Part shown: one piece after another, positions 1 through 7,049 of the stretch
Numbering within the stretch: position 1 is the stretch's first letter
Layout: every line of letters begins with the position of its first letter
Source of the DNA: Chitinophagaceae bacterium
Lineage (GTDB): Bacteria > Bacteroidota > Bacteroidia > Chitinophagales > Chitinophagaceae
Reading direction: 5' to 3'
DNA: 12,707 bases
NCBI GenBank assembly: GCA_014379785.1
Contig: JACMLD010000446.1
Span: forward strand, 1 to 12,707
The notes under the pieces: generated by a model
The model's database searches: none
Seen by the model: only the letters and a program-made list of their open reading frames with translations
What the model was told of the DNA's origin: nothing
Made by a program: the position numbers and the translations under genes

Positions 1-144
1 ATCCGCCCGGAAAGTTATTTCAACAAAGTGGCTGTTGAAACAATTGTCTATAAAACCGATTCTGAAAAACTGCAGATCAATTTTTTTGAAAATATCGATG
101 ATGCCAAAGCGTGGATAGCTTCTCTGCAGAATGATAAGTCCTAG
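1..144 (+). CDS. 3' end of a small protein, possibly SpoIIAA/STAS-like (partial)
   Basis: An open frame runs from the first base to a TAG at 142-144, giving the last 47 residues of a protein whose start lies outside the window. The tail contains VYKTDSEKLQINFFENIDDA followed by KAWIASLQ. The pattern of a beta-strand, then FFEN-D-DA-AW-I/L near the C-terminus, resembles the last strand and helix of SpoIIAA-like/STAS-SEC14 small proteins, which often end in a 'vF.d.deAl.WL' helix. That likeness is weak and is only a suggestion. The reading frame is supported by its coding-like composition and by the downstream gene starting 14 bases before this stop, an overlap typical of co-transcribed genes. 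Confidence 0.55.
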   Translation: MRPESYFNKVAVETIVYKTDSEKLQINFFENIDDAKAWIASLQNDKS

Positions 145-922
145 ATTCCTCGCCATCGCACTCGTATCCGCCGCAATCATCATTGGCGCAGGATGTGCGG
201 GCAGAATCAGCATCGCCTTACCGCCTTCTTCCAATTCCCTGATCACTGGCGATTCTTTTTATGCTGCAGTCAGTGGTATGTCGCGCGAAGACAGAGAAAA
301 TTTTGCATTGAAAGAATTACTCTCTGGCAATATACCCGACCAGCACCGACATTTTTCCAAAATTCGGTTGTCCATCACCGATAGTTCAGGGAGTTTGGTT
401 ACCGCCACTGTTTTTGTGACAGCCGATTATCTTTCCATTGGCCAGAACGCAAATTTCGCCCGGATACCGATTACACCGATGACCGCCACCCTCATTGCTG
501 AGAAGCTGCATTGCATTCTTCCGACAAAAAAAATCTGCGATGCGATTTACGAGCAGGCCAGGATAAAACTGAATCCCGTACCAATGTATGCTTACCGTGA
601 CAGCTCTATTACTTTCTGGCAACACAATCTCATCATAGAGGGACAGAGAAAGGGAAGAGCCGGACTGATAGCAGGCATAAAAAAAGACGTGATCAGTCAC
701 GGCCGCGAAGGAATTCCGGTGCCAACCGGCAAAGTGGCCATCTATGGCTGGCATCTCAAAAATGGAGAGCCGATCCAGCCAGTTTATACCGGTCATGTCA
801 ACTGGTATGTAGACTACAGCCATGGGATCAGGCTGGTGTACAGAAAAATACTGGTCAGTGGTAAATGGGTCGATTACAACGACGCAGTGGCAGATTCCGT
901 GCTTCGTAAACTTTTTTTCTGA
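131..922 (+). CDS. Conserved secreted protein of unknown function
   Basis: This encodes 263 residues. It begins with a basic stretch and a hydrophobic core (residues 6-20) ending in GAGC at 19-22, so it is exported; the cysteine does not sit in a standard lipobox, so a lipoprotein is possible but unproved. The mature part carries blocks that I recall from an uncharacterised family in several bacterial phyla: LSIG...RIPITPMTA (101-119), KLHCILPTKKICDAIY (125-140), GIKKDVI (182-188), and VAIYGWH (202-208) through QPVYTGH to VDYSHGIRLV (227-236). No enzymatic role is known to me. The cluster of H, D and Y in the last block could be an active or metal-binding site, but that is inference. The start overlaps the upstream stop by 14 bp, and the next in-frame ATG would remove the signal peptide. 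The gene converges on the next one with only 3 bp between stops. Confidence 0.8.
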   Translation: MISPRFLAIALVSAAIIIGAGCAGRISIALPPSSNSLITGDSFYAAVSGMSREDRENFALKELLSGNIPDQHRHFSKIRLSITDSSGSLVTATVFVTADYLSIGQNANFARIPITPMTATLIAEKLHCILPTKKICDAIYEQARIKLNPVPMYAYRDSSITFWQHNLIIEGQRKGRAGLIAGIKKDVISHGREGIPVPTGKVAIYGWHLKNGEPIQPVYTGHVNWYVDYSHGIRLVYRKILVSGKWVDYNDAVADSVLRKLFF

Positions 923-925
923 TCG

Positions 926-1399
926 TCAGTTTCTTCCGGAAAGATCCTGTATCAGTGGCTCCTCATTATTGACTTTCTGAAAAGTTCTTGATGCGATTAC
1001 GGCCTCCGCGAATCCGCAGGTTGATCTCGGGTCGGTGAACCATTGCTCGATGACAGCAGTCTCTTCAAAAAATCGAATACAGATCCGGCAGCCGGTATTT
1101 CCTGGCGGTTCGTAAACGATTCTGTTGTCTTCAAAATGCAATGTTTCGGTGAATGCGCCTGATTGATAACCGGGATATCCCTTGCTGATGTAAAAGGAAA
1201 CGGCTACCGTGCTGCTGTCAATCATTCTGATCCTGATCTCGCCATGATGACCATAGATACGATTGTTGCGCTTCACCCCTTTCAACTGGTAAGTGCCTGT
1301 TGGATCAACCGGATCTTGTTTTGGTGAATGATAGAAACCTGAAATTGATGTGGAACACAAAAGGAAAAAAGCTGCGATGATGATAAACAAAGTTTTCAT
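926..1399 (-). CDS. Small exported hypothetical protein, probably beta-rich
   Basis: This encodes 157 residues. The N-terminus MKTLFIIIAAFFLLCSTSIS is a clear Sec signal; C15 lacks a canonical lipobox. The mature chain opens with DPTGTYQLKG (32-41), a beginning often seen in small lipocalin-like or other beta-barrel periplasmic proteins, and alternates polar and hydrophobic residues as beta-strands do. It carries three cysteines after the signal: C104 and C107 (GCRIC) and C128 in a CGF motif. The C-terminal arrangement of a 'CGF..AVIA...F.K' strand recalls small periplasmic barrel proteins, but I cannot assign a family. An AGGGG stretch lies just upstream of the ATG on the minus strand and may act as ribosome binding site. 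The gene converges with the preceding secreted protein and diverges from the acyltransferase. Confidence 0.7.
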   Translation of the reverse strand: MKTLFIIIAAFFLLCSTSISGFYHSPKQDPVDPTGTYQLKGVKRNNRIYGHHGEIRIRMIDSSTVAVSFYISKGYPGYQSGAFTETLHFEDNRIVYEPPGNTGCRICIRFFEETAVIEQWFTDPRSTCGFAEAVIASRTFQKVNNEEPLIQDLSGRN

Positions 1400-1614
1400 A
1401 ACCCCTGGTTTAAATTGAAAATTTGATTTCTCCGTGTTGTGCGATATAAATATCCTACTTTGATTGACGGTGCCGTAATGAAAGGTCCAATACCGTGTAA
1501 TAGCGGTTTGAATGGCAAGCGGAGGGGCTAACTGGTTTTCACTGGATTAGTTTTTTGCTGGCATAATAATTATATTAGCTAAGATTCGCTTTATCAGGCG
1601 AGAAAGACAAAAGC
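1400..1614. promoter_or_regulatory. Divergent intergenic region with probable promoters
   Basis: This 215-bp AT-rich gap separates two divergent start codons, so it must hold both promoters. On the plus strand TATATTAG at 1571-1578 matches the Bacteroidota -7 consensus TAnnTTTG at five of its six fixed positions and would give the acyltransferase mRNA a leader of about 30 nt. No well-spaced -33 TTG was found for it. On the minus strand I could not find a convincing -7 box. No RNA gene or credible small coding sequence was seen. Confidence 0.35.
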
Positions 1615-2364
1615 ATGAATATCGTCCGCAAGGCAATTTATTTTGTAGTGGGATTGATTTCCTATCCCGGATTGACGATGGTCAATAAACTGGAAATCAC
1701 CGGCGGCGAACACCTGCGAGACCTTCCCAAACGGAAGGTAATTTTTGTCAGCAACCATCAAACCTATTTTGCAGACGTCATCACTTTCCTGCACATATTC
1801 AGCGCAGCCAAATGGGGGAGGTTTAACGGTCTCGGTATTCCCTGGTATCTGCTCAATCCGTTTACGAGAGTATATTATGTTGCAGCAGAGGAAACCATGA
1901 GAGGTTCCTGGATCAGCCGGCTTTTTGCCATGGCTGGTGCATTGACTGTCAAGCGCACCTGGCGGTCGGAGGGAAAGGAAGTGAGACGTGGCCTGGATCC
2001 ATCAGATACCAGAAAAATAACCAGGGCACTCGAAAACAACTGGGTCATTACATTTCCGCAGGGCACCACAAAACCATTTGCTCCCGGCAGAAAAGGAACT
2101 GCGCTCATCATCAAGCAGACAAGACCCATTGTAATTCCGGTTGTTATCAACGGATTCTGGCGTGCCTTCAATAAAAAGGGATTGAAGTTTAAAAAGCGAG
2201 GGGTGCTGCTTTCGGTGAAATTCAAAGCACCGCTCGAAATAGATTTCGACGCATCTACAGAAAGTATTCTCAACCAGCTGATGGATTCTATTGAGCAGAG
2301 TCGCGATCATATGATGCAGGGCGCGCATCACTGGTCTCCCATGGCCATGAGTTCTAGCTACTAA
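1615..2364 (+). CDS. Lysophospholipid acyltransferase family protein (PlsC-like) with variant motifs
   Basis: This encodes 249 residues with the layout of the PlsC/LPLAT fold: a hydrophobic N-terminal membrane segment (8-22), the acceptor/catalytic block VSNHQTYFAD (45-54), a VKR block (112-114), the glycerophosphate-type block ITFPQGTTKPF (145-155), and IPVVING (174-180). Such enzymes transfer an acyl group from acyl-ACP or acyl-CoA to a lysolipid at the inner membrane. Two key signatures differ from the textbook family. The catalytic histidine (H48) and aspartate (D54) are separated by five residues rather than four, and the FPEGT glutamate is replaced by glutamine (Q149). This suggests a lineage-specific subgroup whose acceptor may not be ordinary lysophosphatidate; alternatives include aminolipid or ornithine-lipid acylation. 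The 3' end overlaps the convergent thioesterase gene by 11 bp. Confidence 0.85.
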   Translation: MNIVRKAIYFVVGLISYPGLTMVNKLEITGGEHLRDLPKRKVIFVSNHQTYFADVITFLHIFSAAKWGRFNGLGIPWYLLNPFTRVYYVAAEETMRGSWISRLFAMAGALTVKRTWRSEGKEVRRGLDPSDTRKITRALENNWVITFPQGTTKPFAPGRKGTALIIKQTRPIVIPVVINGFWRAFNKKGLKFKKRGVLLSVKFKAPLEIDFDASTESILNQLMDSIEQSRDHMMQGAHHWSPMAMSSSY

Positions 2365-2875
2365 AAAGCGCTTTCAACTCCGCAGCATCTGCGGGTTTCA
2401 TCTTTCCGCCAAGGATAAGTCTGAGCTGCCGGCGCCGGAGGGCCCCTTCGAAAAGTTTTATTTCTTCCTCTGTCTCGGCAACGAGCTCGGGAACAGGTCT
2501 GGGTTTACTGTTGGGATCAAGCGCTACAAAAGTATAATAAGCCTCATTGCTCTTGTATTTGTACTGCTGCGAAAGATCTTCTCCCCATACCTTCATATGC
2601 ACTTCCATAGACGAATTAAATGCGCGCGTCACTTTTGCTTCTATATGCACGACATTGCCGAGCTTAATAGGATTTTCAAATGAAATATTGTCTACCGAAG
2701 CCGTTACCACAGGTGAATTGCAATGCTTCATGGATGACAGAGCCGCTGCAATGTCCATCCAGTACATGAGCCGGCCGCCCATCAGGTTGCCAAACACATT
2801 CGTATCATTCGGCAATACCAGTTCAGTCATTATCACCTGTGTCTCTTTTGGAGTCTTCGAATTCATCTTATTCAT
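2354..2875 (-). CDS. Acyl-CoA thioesterase, hotdog fold (YciA/ACOT type)
   Basis: This encodes 173 residues from the ATG at 2875. It hydrolyses acyl-CoA thioesters to free acid and CoA in the cytoplasm. The hotdog signature is LPNDTN (21-26), then GNLMGGRLMYWMDIAAA (29-45), where N26 and D41 match the catalytic Asn/Asp pair of this family. Next comes a strand pair VVTASVDNISFENPI (56-70), and YYTFVALD (113-120) closes the domain. The tail (about 130-173) is charged and helical, as in longer acyl-CoA hydrolases that form hexamers. A TTG at 2884 and a second ATG at 2866 are alternative starts. A perfect TACCTTTG promoter box at 2882-2889 sits just upstream, which rules against the TTG start and would make the 2875 start leaderless or favour 2866. 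The gene is convergent with the acyltransferase. Confidence 0.9.
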   Translation of the reverse strand: MNKMNSKTPKETQVIMTELVLPNDTNVFGNLMGGRLMYWMDIAAALSSMKHCNSPVVTASVDNISFENPIKLGNVVHIEAKVTRAFNSSMEVHMKVWGEDLSQQYKYKSNEAYYTFVALDPNSKPRPVPELVAETEEEIKLFEGALRRRQLRLILGGKMKPADAAELKALFSS

Positions 2876-2881
2876 TTGCGC

Positions 2882-2889
2882 CAAAGGTA
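2882..2889 (-). promoter_or_regulatory. -7 promoter box (TACCTTTG) of the thioesterase gene
   Basis: On the minus strand this octamer matches the Bacteroidota -7 consensus TAnnTTTG exactly and ends 6 nt before the ATG at 2875. Transcription would start close to or at that ATG. A TTG that could be a -33 element lies 26 nt further upstream, longer than the usual spacing of about 17-23 nt, so the upstream element is doubtful. Confidence 0.5.
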
Positions 2890-2904
2890 ATCCATCTGAT
2901 TATT

Positions 2905-2912
2905 TATCTTCG
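2905..2912 (+). promoter_or_regulatory. Possible -7 box (TATCTTCG) of the dipeptide epimerase gene
   Basis: This octamer differs from TAnnTTTG at one fixed position and ends 7 nt before the ATG at 2920. It faces the thioesterase promoter box within the same 44-bp divergent gap, so the two RNA polymerase sites would overlap and might compete. Confidence 0.35.
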
Positions 2913-2919
2913 GGGCAAT

Positions 2920-4023
2920 ATGAAAATCACGCATACAGATATTTTTCGATTGAGTATTCCAATGGTGCCGTTTACCATCGCTACCGGAACGATGCACTTT
3001 GCGCAGAATGTATTTATCCGCGTCCATACCGACGAAGGAACCTATGGTGTGGGCGAATGTTCCGCGTTTCCGATGATCGTTGGCGAGACACAGTCGACCT
3101 GTTTTGAAATGGCAAAAGAATTTGCAGGCATATGGAAAGGAAAAGACCCATTGCAGATTGAAGAAAGAATGAAGGAGCTGCACGCATTTACTGCATTCAA
3201 TGCTACTGCAAAAAGCGCATTCGATATGGCACTTTTTGATCTGGCTGCAAAAAAAGCGGGACTTCCCCTGTACAGGTTTCTTGGAGGCAAAAACAAAAAA
3301 GAACTTGAAACGGATATCACGGTAGGCATCGGTGAACCAGCAACGATGGCGGCGCAGGCGAAGGCTTTTGCTGAACAGGGATTCAGGATCATAAAAATCA
3401 AACTCGGCCGCGAGCCGGCGGAAGATGTTGAAAGAGTGAGATTGATTCGCGAGTCGGTGGGTAATGCCATTAAGCTGAGAATTGATGCCAACCAGGGATG
3501 GTCACCTGAGAAAGCGCTGGAGGCATTGACTGGTATGAAATCGCTGGATGTTGAATTTTGTGAGCAGCCCATGCGCACCTGGAATGACCATCTTCTTCCG
3601 GATCTGAAAATAAAATCACCGGTCAGGATAATGGCCGATGAAAGTGTTTTCAATCACTATGATGCCGAAAGGATGATAAGAACCCATTCCTGTGATTTTG
3701 TAAATATCAAGTTTTCAAAAAGTGGAGGTCTGCTGGAAGCAAGGCAGATCAACGATGTCTGTGAAAAAGCAGGAATACCCTGCATGATGGGTGGTATGCT
3801 GGAAAGCAGGCTGGCGCTGACAGCGTTTGCGCATTTTGCCACAGCGTCTGACAACATCGTGTTTTATGATATGGACACCTGCATGCTCGGGCACAAGGAA
3901 GACCCGGTAACCGGAGGTGTCAGGTACAACGGTTATCGGGTGGAATTGCCCGATGGGCCGGGGATTGGCGCGGATGTGAATGAAAAATTTCTCGGCGGAC
4001 TCGTCAGTGCCACAGTCAGATAA
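2920..4023 (+). CDS. Dipeptide epimerase (enolase superfamily, MLE subgroup)
   Basis: This encodes 367 residues. The frame stays open back to 2839, but homologous sequence begins at the ATG at 2920, preceded by GGGG. It inverts the stereocentre of the C-terminal residue of a dipeptide through a Mg2+-stabilised enolate. Visible catalytic parts are KIK (159-161; second-strand bases), D189 and N191 in DANQGW, E215 in EQP, D240-E241 in ADES, the NIKFSK strand (262-267) with the opposing lysine, and the DMD motif (317-319) that is diagnostic for dipeptide epimerases because it binds the substrate's alpha-ammonium group. The 20s loop reads FTIATGT (18-24). The Bacillus subtilis and Escherichia coli Ala-Glu epimerases have an arginine in this loop that binds the Glu side chain; it is absent here. 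The substrate is therefore probably not Ala-Glu; a hydrophobic or other dipeptide is likelier. It may serve peptide or murein-peptide use. Confidence 0.9.
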   Translation: MKITHTDIFRLSIPMVPFTIATGTMHFAQNVFIRVHTDEGTYGVGECSAFPMIVGETQSTCFEMAKEFAGIWKGKDPLQIEERMKELHAFTAFNATAKSAFDMALFDLAAKKAGLPLYRFLGGKNKKELETDITVGIGEPATMAAQAKAFAEQGFRIIKIKLGREPAEDVERVRLIRESVGNAIKLRIDANQGWSPEKALEALTGMKSLDVEFCEQPMRTWNDHLLPDLKIKSPVRIMADESVFNHYDAERMIRTHSCDFVNIKFSKSGGLLEARQINDVCEKAGIPCMMGGMLESRLALTAFAHFATASDNIVFYDMDTCMLGHKEDPVTGGVRYNGYRVELPDGPGIGADVNEKFLGGLVSATVR

Positions 4024-4044
4024 AGATGCATCGTCATTCCTTCT

Positions 4045-4052
4045 TACATTTG
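4045..4052 (+). promoter_or_regulatory. -7 promoter box (TACATTTG) of the proline dehydrogenase gene
   Basis: This is an exact match to TAnnTTTG in the 52-bp gap between the epimerase and proline dehydrogenase genes. It would start an mRNA with a leader of roughly 15-20 nt. No TTG is found at the usual -33 distance, so the evidence is the -7 match and position only. Confidence 0.45.
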
Positions 4053-4075
4053 CCTGATATTTATCTGATTGCTTT

Positions 4076-5308
4076 ATGAATTCTTCCCCGGTTATCTCAT
4101 TTGACAATACTGAAAACGCTTTTGAATACAAGAGTGATGCAGCATTAAAAAAAGCGAATTTTCTTTTTAAAAGCATGGGCTACCAACTGCTGGTACAGCT
4201 TGGTACACGCATCACTCCCTGGGCAATCAGAGCCGGCCTGCCAATAAAAGGAATCATTCGCAATACGATATTTGAACAGTTTGTTGGCGGCGAATCGCTG
4301 GCAGAAACCGCTCCGGTTGCAAAGACCCTCGGTAAATATGGTGTGCAGGTTATACTTGATTATGGTGTTGAAGGAGGTGACTATGGAGAAGATGGACTCA
4401 ACAACGCCTGCGATGAATTTATAAGAGTCATAGAATATGCGGCTACCCAACCAAATATTCCTTTTATGAGCATAAAGGTTACAGGCATCGCCCGGTTTGC
4501 TCTGCTCGAAAAGATCGATGGCATAATGGCAAAAGACAAGGGCACACTGATGAAAAGATTTGCCCGCGCCACCGAACAGCTCAGTGAAGAAGAAACACGT
4601 GAGTGGCATCGTGTGCAGGATCGGCTGAATAAAATCTGCAGCATAGCAGCAGCAAAAAAAGTAGGGGTACTCGTGGATGCAGAGGAAACATGGATCCAGG
4701 ATCCGGTAGACGTACTGACGATACTGATGATGGATAAATACAACCGCGAAGTACCGGTTGTTTACAATACCGTTCAGCTTTATCGCCATGACCGCCTTCA
4801 GTTCCTGAGAGATTCGTTTGAAGCAGCCACACAAAAGTCTTTTCTGCTCGCAGTAAAAATTGTGCGCGGTGCATATATGGAAAAGGAGAGGCGCCGTGCA
4901 GAAGAATTAAATTATCCATCACCGATTCAGAAAGATAAAACGTCGACAGACACTGATTACAATCTTGCAATTGCTTACTGCATCGAAAATATCGACAGGA
5001 TCGCTGTGATCGTGGCTTCGCACAATGAATACAGTAATCTTTATGCAGTTTCCATGATGCAGGAAAAAAAACTGGCCTTGAACCATCCACATATCCATTT
5101 TTCGCAGTTGTACGGAATGAGTGATAACATCACTTTCAACCTGGCCAAGGCGGGTTGTGCCGTGAGCAAATATCTGCCCTTTGGTCCCATTCGCGATGTA
5201 GTACCCTATCTGATGCGGAGGGCACAGGAAAATAGTTCTGTTGCAGGTCAGACCGGACGTGAACTTGCCCTGATAAAAAAAGAGCTGGCACGACGAAAGA
5301 AAAGTTAA
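4076..5308 (+). CDS. Proline dehydrogenase (monofunctional, FAD-dependent)
   Basis: This encodes 410 residues. It oxidises L-proline to 1-pyrroline-5-carboxylate, passing electrons through FAD to the quinone pool, the first step of proline catabolism to glutamate. The beta/alpha-barrel domain shows the classic marks: VILDYGVEG near the N-terminal third, LVDAEETWIQ in the middle, VRGAYMEKE (263-271) with the conserved arginine, VIVASHNE, and the C-terminal signature YLPFG (366-370) followed by YLMRRAQEN (378-386), whose two arginines bind the proline carboxylate. The protein lacks the aldehyde dehydrogenase half of bifunctional PutA, so the second step must be encoded elsewhere; it is not in the window. 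The length is normal for Bacteroidota enzymes. The ATG at 4076 is the first in the frame and lies 24 nt below a good -7 box. Confidence 0.95.
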   Translation: MNSSPVISFDNTENAFEYKSDAALKKANFLFKSMGYQLLVQLGTRITPWAIRAGLPIKGIIRNTIFEQFVGGESLAETAPVAKTLGKYGVQVILDYGVEGGDYGEDGLNNACDEFIRVIEYAATQPNIPFMSIKVTGIARFALLEKIDGIMAKDKGTLMKRFARATEQLSEEETREWHRVQDRLNKICSIAAAKKVGVLVDAEETWIQDPVDVLTILMMDKYNREVPVVYNTVQLYRHDRLQFLRDSFEAATQKSFLLAVKIVRGAYMEKERRRAEELNYPSPIQKDKTSTDTDYNLAIAYCIENIDRIAVIVASHNEYSNLYAVSMMQEKKLALNHPHIHFSQLYGMSDNITFNLAKAGCAVSKYLPFGPIRDVVPYLMRRAQENSSVAGQTGRELALIKKELARRKKS

Positions 5309-5398
5309 AAATACTCAGGAGTCACTTTTGGTACTATTCTTGAGCTTCAGACATTTTTCATCTGTCTATGATAAGATTTTTACGTAAAAGAATATCCA

Positions 5399-6154
5399 AT
5401 GGTATCAATGTTTCTCTCGCTCGTAGAAGTCAGACAACTGCTTGTAGTAATACTTTGGATTAGCATTCCACTCGTTATACTCTCATTGTTCATTGCCACC
5501 ATCTGGCATTATCGTCGAAAAAGAATTTACTCAAAAATAGAATTGCCTGCCGAAATTTCGGAGGAAATAATCGCAGAAAAATCACCTGCCGTGGAAAATC
5601 TTTATCAGCCCTCAGCCAATGATGCCGACGTAAAAAGACTTTCAGCCATGATCAGTCAGCTCAATCTGGAGATCAGTCTGCAAAAACAGCAAACGGAATC
5701 TGCGGAAAAAGAAAACAGCAAATTGCAGAGTGTATTGAAAGAGATGCAGGTATCGGCCCAGGTGGCCCATCAGGATGCCAGAAATGCCGGACGCGATACA
5801 CAAGATCTCGCGAATGATTTTTCAAGACAGCAGCATGAAGAAAATGAGAAAATGAATTTTCTTTATGAAGCTGCACGCAAAGCCATCCACATGCAGGACG
5901 AAACAGAACGTAATTATTCCGGGCAGATAGAAATTTTTGAAAACAGCATTTCTCTTCTCACCGCAGAACGCGATGCCATGCAAGAAGCAATGGAAAAAGC
6001 AGGTAACAGGATACAATACCTGGAAGAGAAACTCTCCGCTGCCGAAAAGCAGGCACAGGATTACGAAAGACGATGGGCCATGAACAGCCAGCTTATTTCG
6101 AGGATTTACTCCGAACTCGAGGAAAGTCGCCGCGACCCCGTCATTATCAACTGA
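5399..6154 (+). CDS. Single-pass membrane protein with long coiled coil, function unknown
   Basis: This encodes 251 residues. Residues 14-37 (LLVVILWISIPLVILSLFIA and on to WHY) form one transmembrane helix followed by the basic stop-transfer RRKRIYSK, so the bulk of the protein is cytoplasmic. From about 77 to 245 the sequence is rich in E, K, Q, A and L with heptad-like hydrophobic spacing and few prolines or glycines, as expected for a coiled coil, with a possible break near 119-148. No enzymatic motif is seen. Such proteins often act as scaffolds or tethers in the cell envelope, but nothing here identifies the partner. An ATG three codons later (5408) is an equally possible start. It is separated by 90 bp from the proline dehydrogenase and by 84 bp from thyA, so it may be transcribed alone. 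Confidence 0.75.
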   Translation: MVSMFLSLVEVRQLLVVILWISIPLVILSLFIATIWHYRRKRIYSKIELPAEISEEIIAEKSPAVENLYQPSANDADVKRLSAMISQLNLEISLQKQQTESAEKENSKLQSVLKEMQVSAQVAHQDARNAGRDTQDLANDFSRQQHEENEKMNFLYEAARKAIHMQDETERNYSGQIEIFENSISLLTAERDAMQEAMEKAGNRIQYLEEKLSAAEKQAQDYERRWAMNSQLISRIYSELEESRRDPVIIN

Positions 6155-6226
6155 CTTTATCCACTATTTTCATGGCGGTGTGGACAAGGTTTACCTGCCT
6201 GAATTGTCTGCTTTTGGGTTTTGCCC

Positions 6227-6233
6227 TACCTTG
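6227..6233 (+). promoter_or_regulatory. Possible promoter of the thyA-folA block (TTG-N20-TACCTTG)
   Basis: TACCTTG resembles TAnnTTTG with one T missing, and a TTG at 6204-6206 lies 20 nt upstream, a good -33 spacing. The box ends 5 nt before the thyA ATG, predicting a leaderless or nearly leaderless transcript. It would be the main promoter of the long co-directional block. Confidence 0.4.
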
Positions 6234-6238
6234 CAGCC

Positions 6239-7033
6239 ATGCAACAATACCTGCAACTCCTCCGTGAAATATCAGACAATGGCACACTTAAAACGGACAG
6301 GACGGGTACCGGAACCAAAAGCTGTTTTGGATACCAGATGCGGTTTAACCTGCAGGAAGGTTTCCCGTTGGTGACAACGAAAAAAGTCCACCTCAAAAGC
6401 ATCATTTACGAATTGCTCTGGTTTCTCCGCGGAGAAACCAATACCGCCTATCTTAAAGAGCACAATGTGTCCATCTGGGACGAGTGGGCAGACGCCGATG
6501 GCAACCTTGGTCCGGTTTACGGCAAGCAATGGCGCAGCTGGCAGGGCGCCAATGGAACCACCATCGACCAGATTTCGGATGTCATCAGGCAAATAAAAAC
6601 CAACCCGGACAGCCGAAGATTAATAGTCAGTGCCTGGAACGTAGCGGAGCTGCCAGAAATGGCCTTGATGCCCTGTCATGCATTGTTCCAGTTTTATGTG
6701 GCCAACGGAAAACTCAGCTGCCAGTTATATCAGCGCAGCGCCGATGTTTTCCTGGGCGTTCCTTTCAACATTGCCTCCTATGCACTGCTCACCATGATGA
6801 TTGCACAGGTATGCGATCTGGAGCCGGGAGAATTCATTCATTCATTTGGCGATGTGCACATTTACAACAATCACCTGGAGCAGGTGACGCTGCAGCTTTC
6901 CCGAACGCCCTATTCCTTGCCGTCCCTGAAAATCAATCCATCGGTAAAGGATATTTTTTCTTTCAGCTACGAAGATTTTACGCTTGAAAACTATCAGTCA
7001 CATCCTGCCATCAAAGGCAAAGTGGCGGTATAG
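6239..7033 (+). CDS. thyA: Thymidylate synthase
   Basis: This encodes 264 residues, the same length as the Escherichia coli enzyme, with matching numbering. It methylates dUMP to dTMP using 5,10-methylene-tetrahydrofolate and releases dihydrofolate, the only de novo source of dTMP. Diagnostic residues are R21, the pair R126-R127 that grips dUMP phosphate from the partner subunit, the nucleophile C146 in [15 protein letters not shown]166 in QRSADV, N177 in VPFNIASY, and H207 and Y209 in the GDVHIYNNH block. It acts as a cytoplasmic homodimer. The frame stays open to a TTG at 6221, but the ATG at 6239 fits the family's N-terminus ([11 protein letters not shown]). folA follows after 16 bp, a common pairing because DHFR recycles the product. 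A 22-bp perfect palindrome falls inside the gene at 6419-6440. Confidence 0.98.
   Translation: MQQYLQLLREISDNGTLKTDRTGTGTKSCFGYQMRFNLQEGFPLVTTKKVHLKSIIYELLWFLRGETNTAYLKEHNVSIWDEWADADGNLGPVYGKQWRSWQGANGTTIDQISDVIRQIKTNPDSRRLIVSAWNVAELPEMALMPCHALFQFYVANGKLSCQLYQRSADVFLGVPFNIASYALLTMMIAQVCDLEPGEFIHSFGDVHIYNNHLEQVTLQLSRTPYSLPSLKINPSVKDIFSFSYEDFTLENYQSHPAIKGKVAV
6419..6440. repeat. 22-bp perfect palindrome inside thyA
   Basis: The 11-base half TGGTTTCTCCG is followed immediately by its exact reverse complement, with centre CCGCGG. It encodes W61-F-L-R-G-E-T, part of the conserved thymidylate synthase WFLRGETN block. RNA could form a strong hairpin here, and DNA a dimer-protein site or a cruciform. 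Whether it has any role is unknown. Confidence 0.9.
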
Positions 7034-7049
7034 TTATAAATTTTCTTCC

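Noticed and set aside
1478..1531. Possible 17-codon leader peptide before the acyltransferase gene
   Set aside because: A short ATG-to-TAA frame without ribosome site, promoter or attenuator-like structure; such frames occur by chance.
2839..2919. Extended N-terminus of the dipeptide epimerase
   Set aside because: The extra 27 residues do not fit the family, and the ATG at 2920 has both a GGGG and a -7 box before it.
2547..3107. 186-codon open frame antisense to the thioesterase gene
   Set aside because: It runs opposite a well-supported hotdog thioesterase and into the start of the epimerase; its protein has no recognisable motif.
3042..3653. 203-codon open frame on the minus strand inside the epimerase gene
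   Set aside because: It is a serine/alanine-rich shadow of the epimerase codons without a family match.
4692..4704. GGATCC-A-GGATCC inverted repeat in the proline dehydrogenase gene
   Set aside because: Two six-base sites around one base give a short palindrome that codes for ordinary residues; no reason to see a function.
4145..4834. 229-codon open frame on the minus strand inside the proline dehydrogenase gene
   Set aside because: Cysteine- and phenylalanine-rich composition typical of an antisense shadow; the plus-strand gene is certain.
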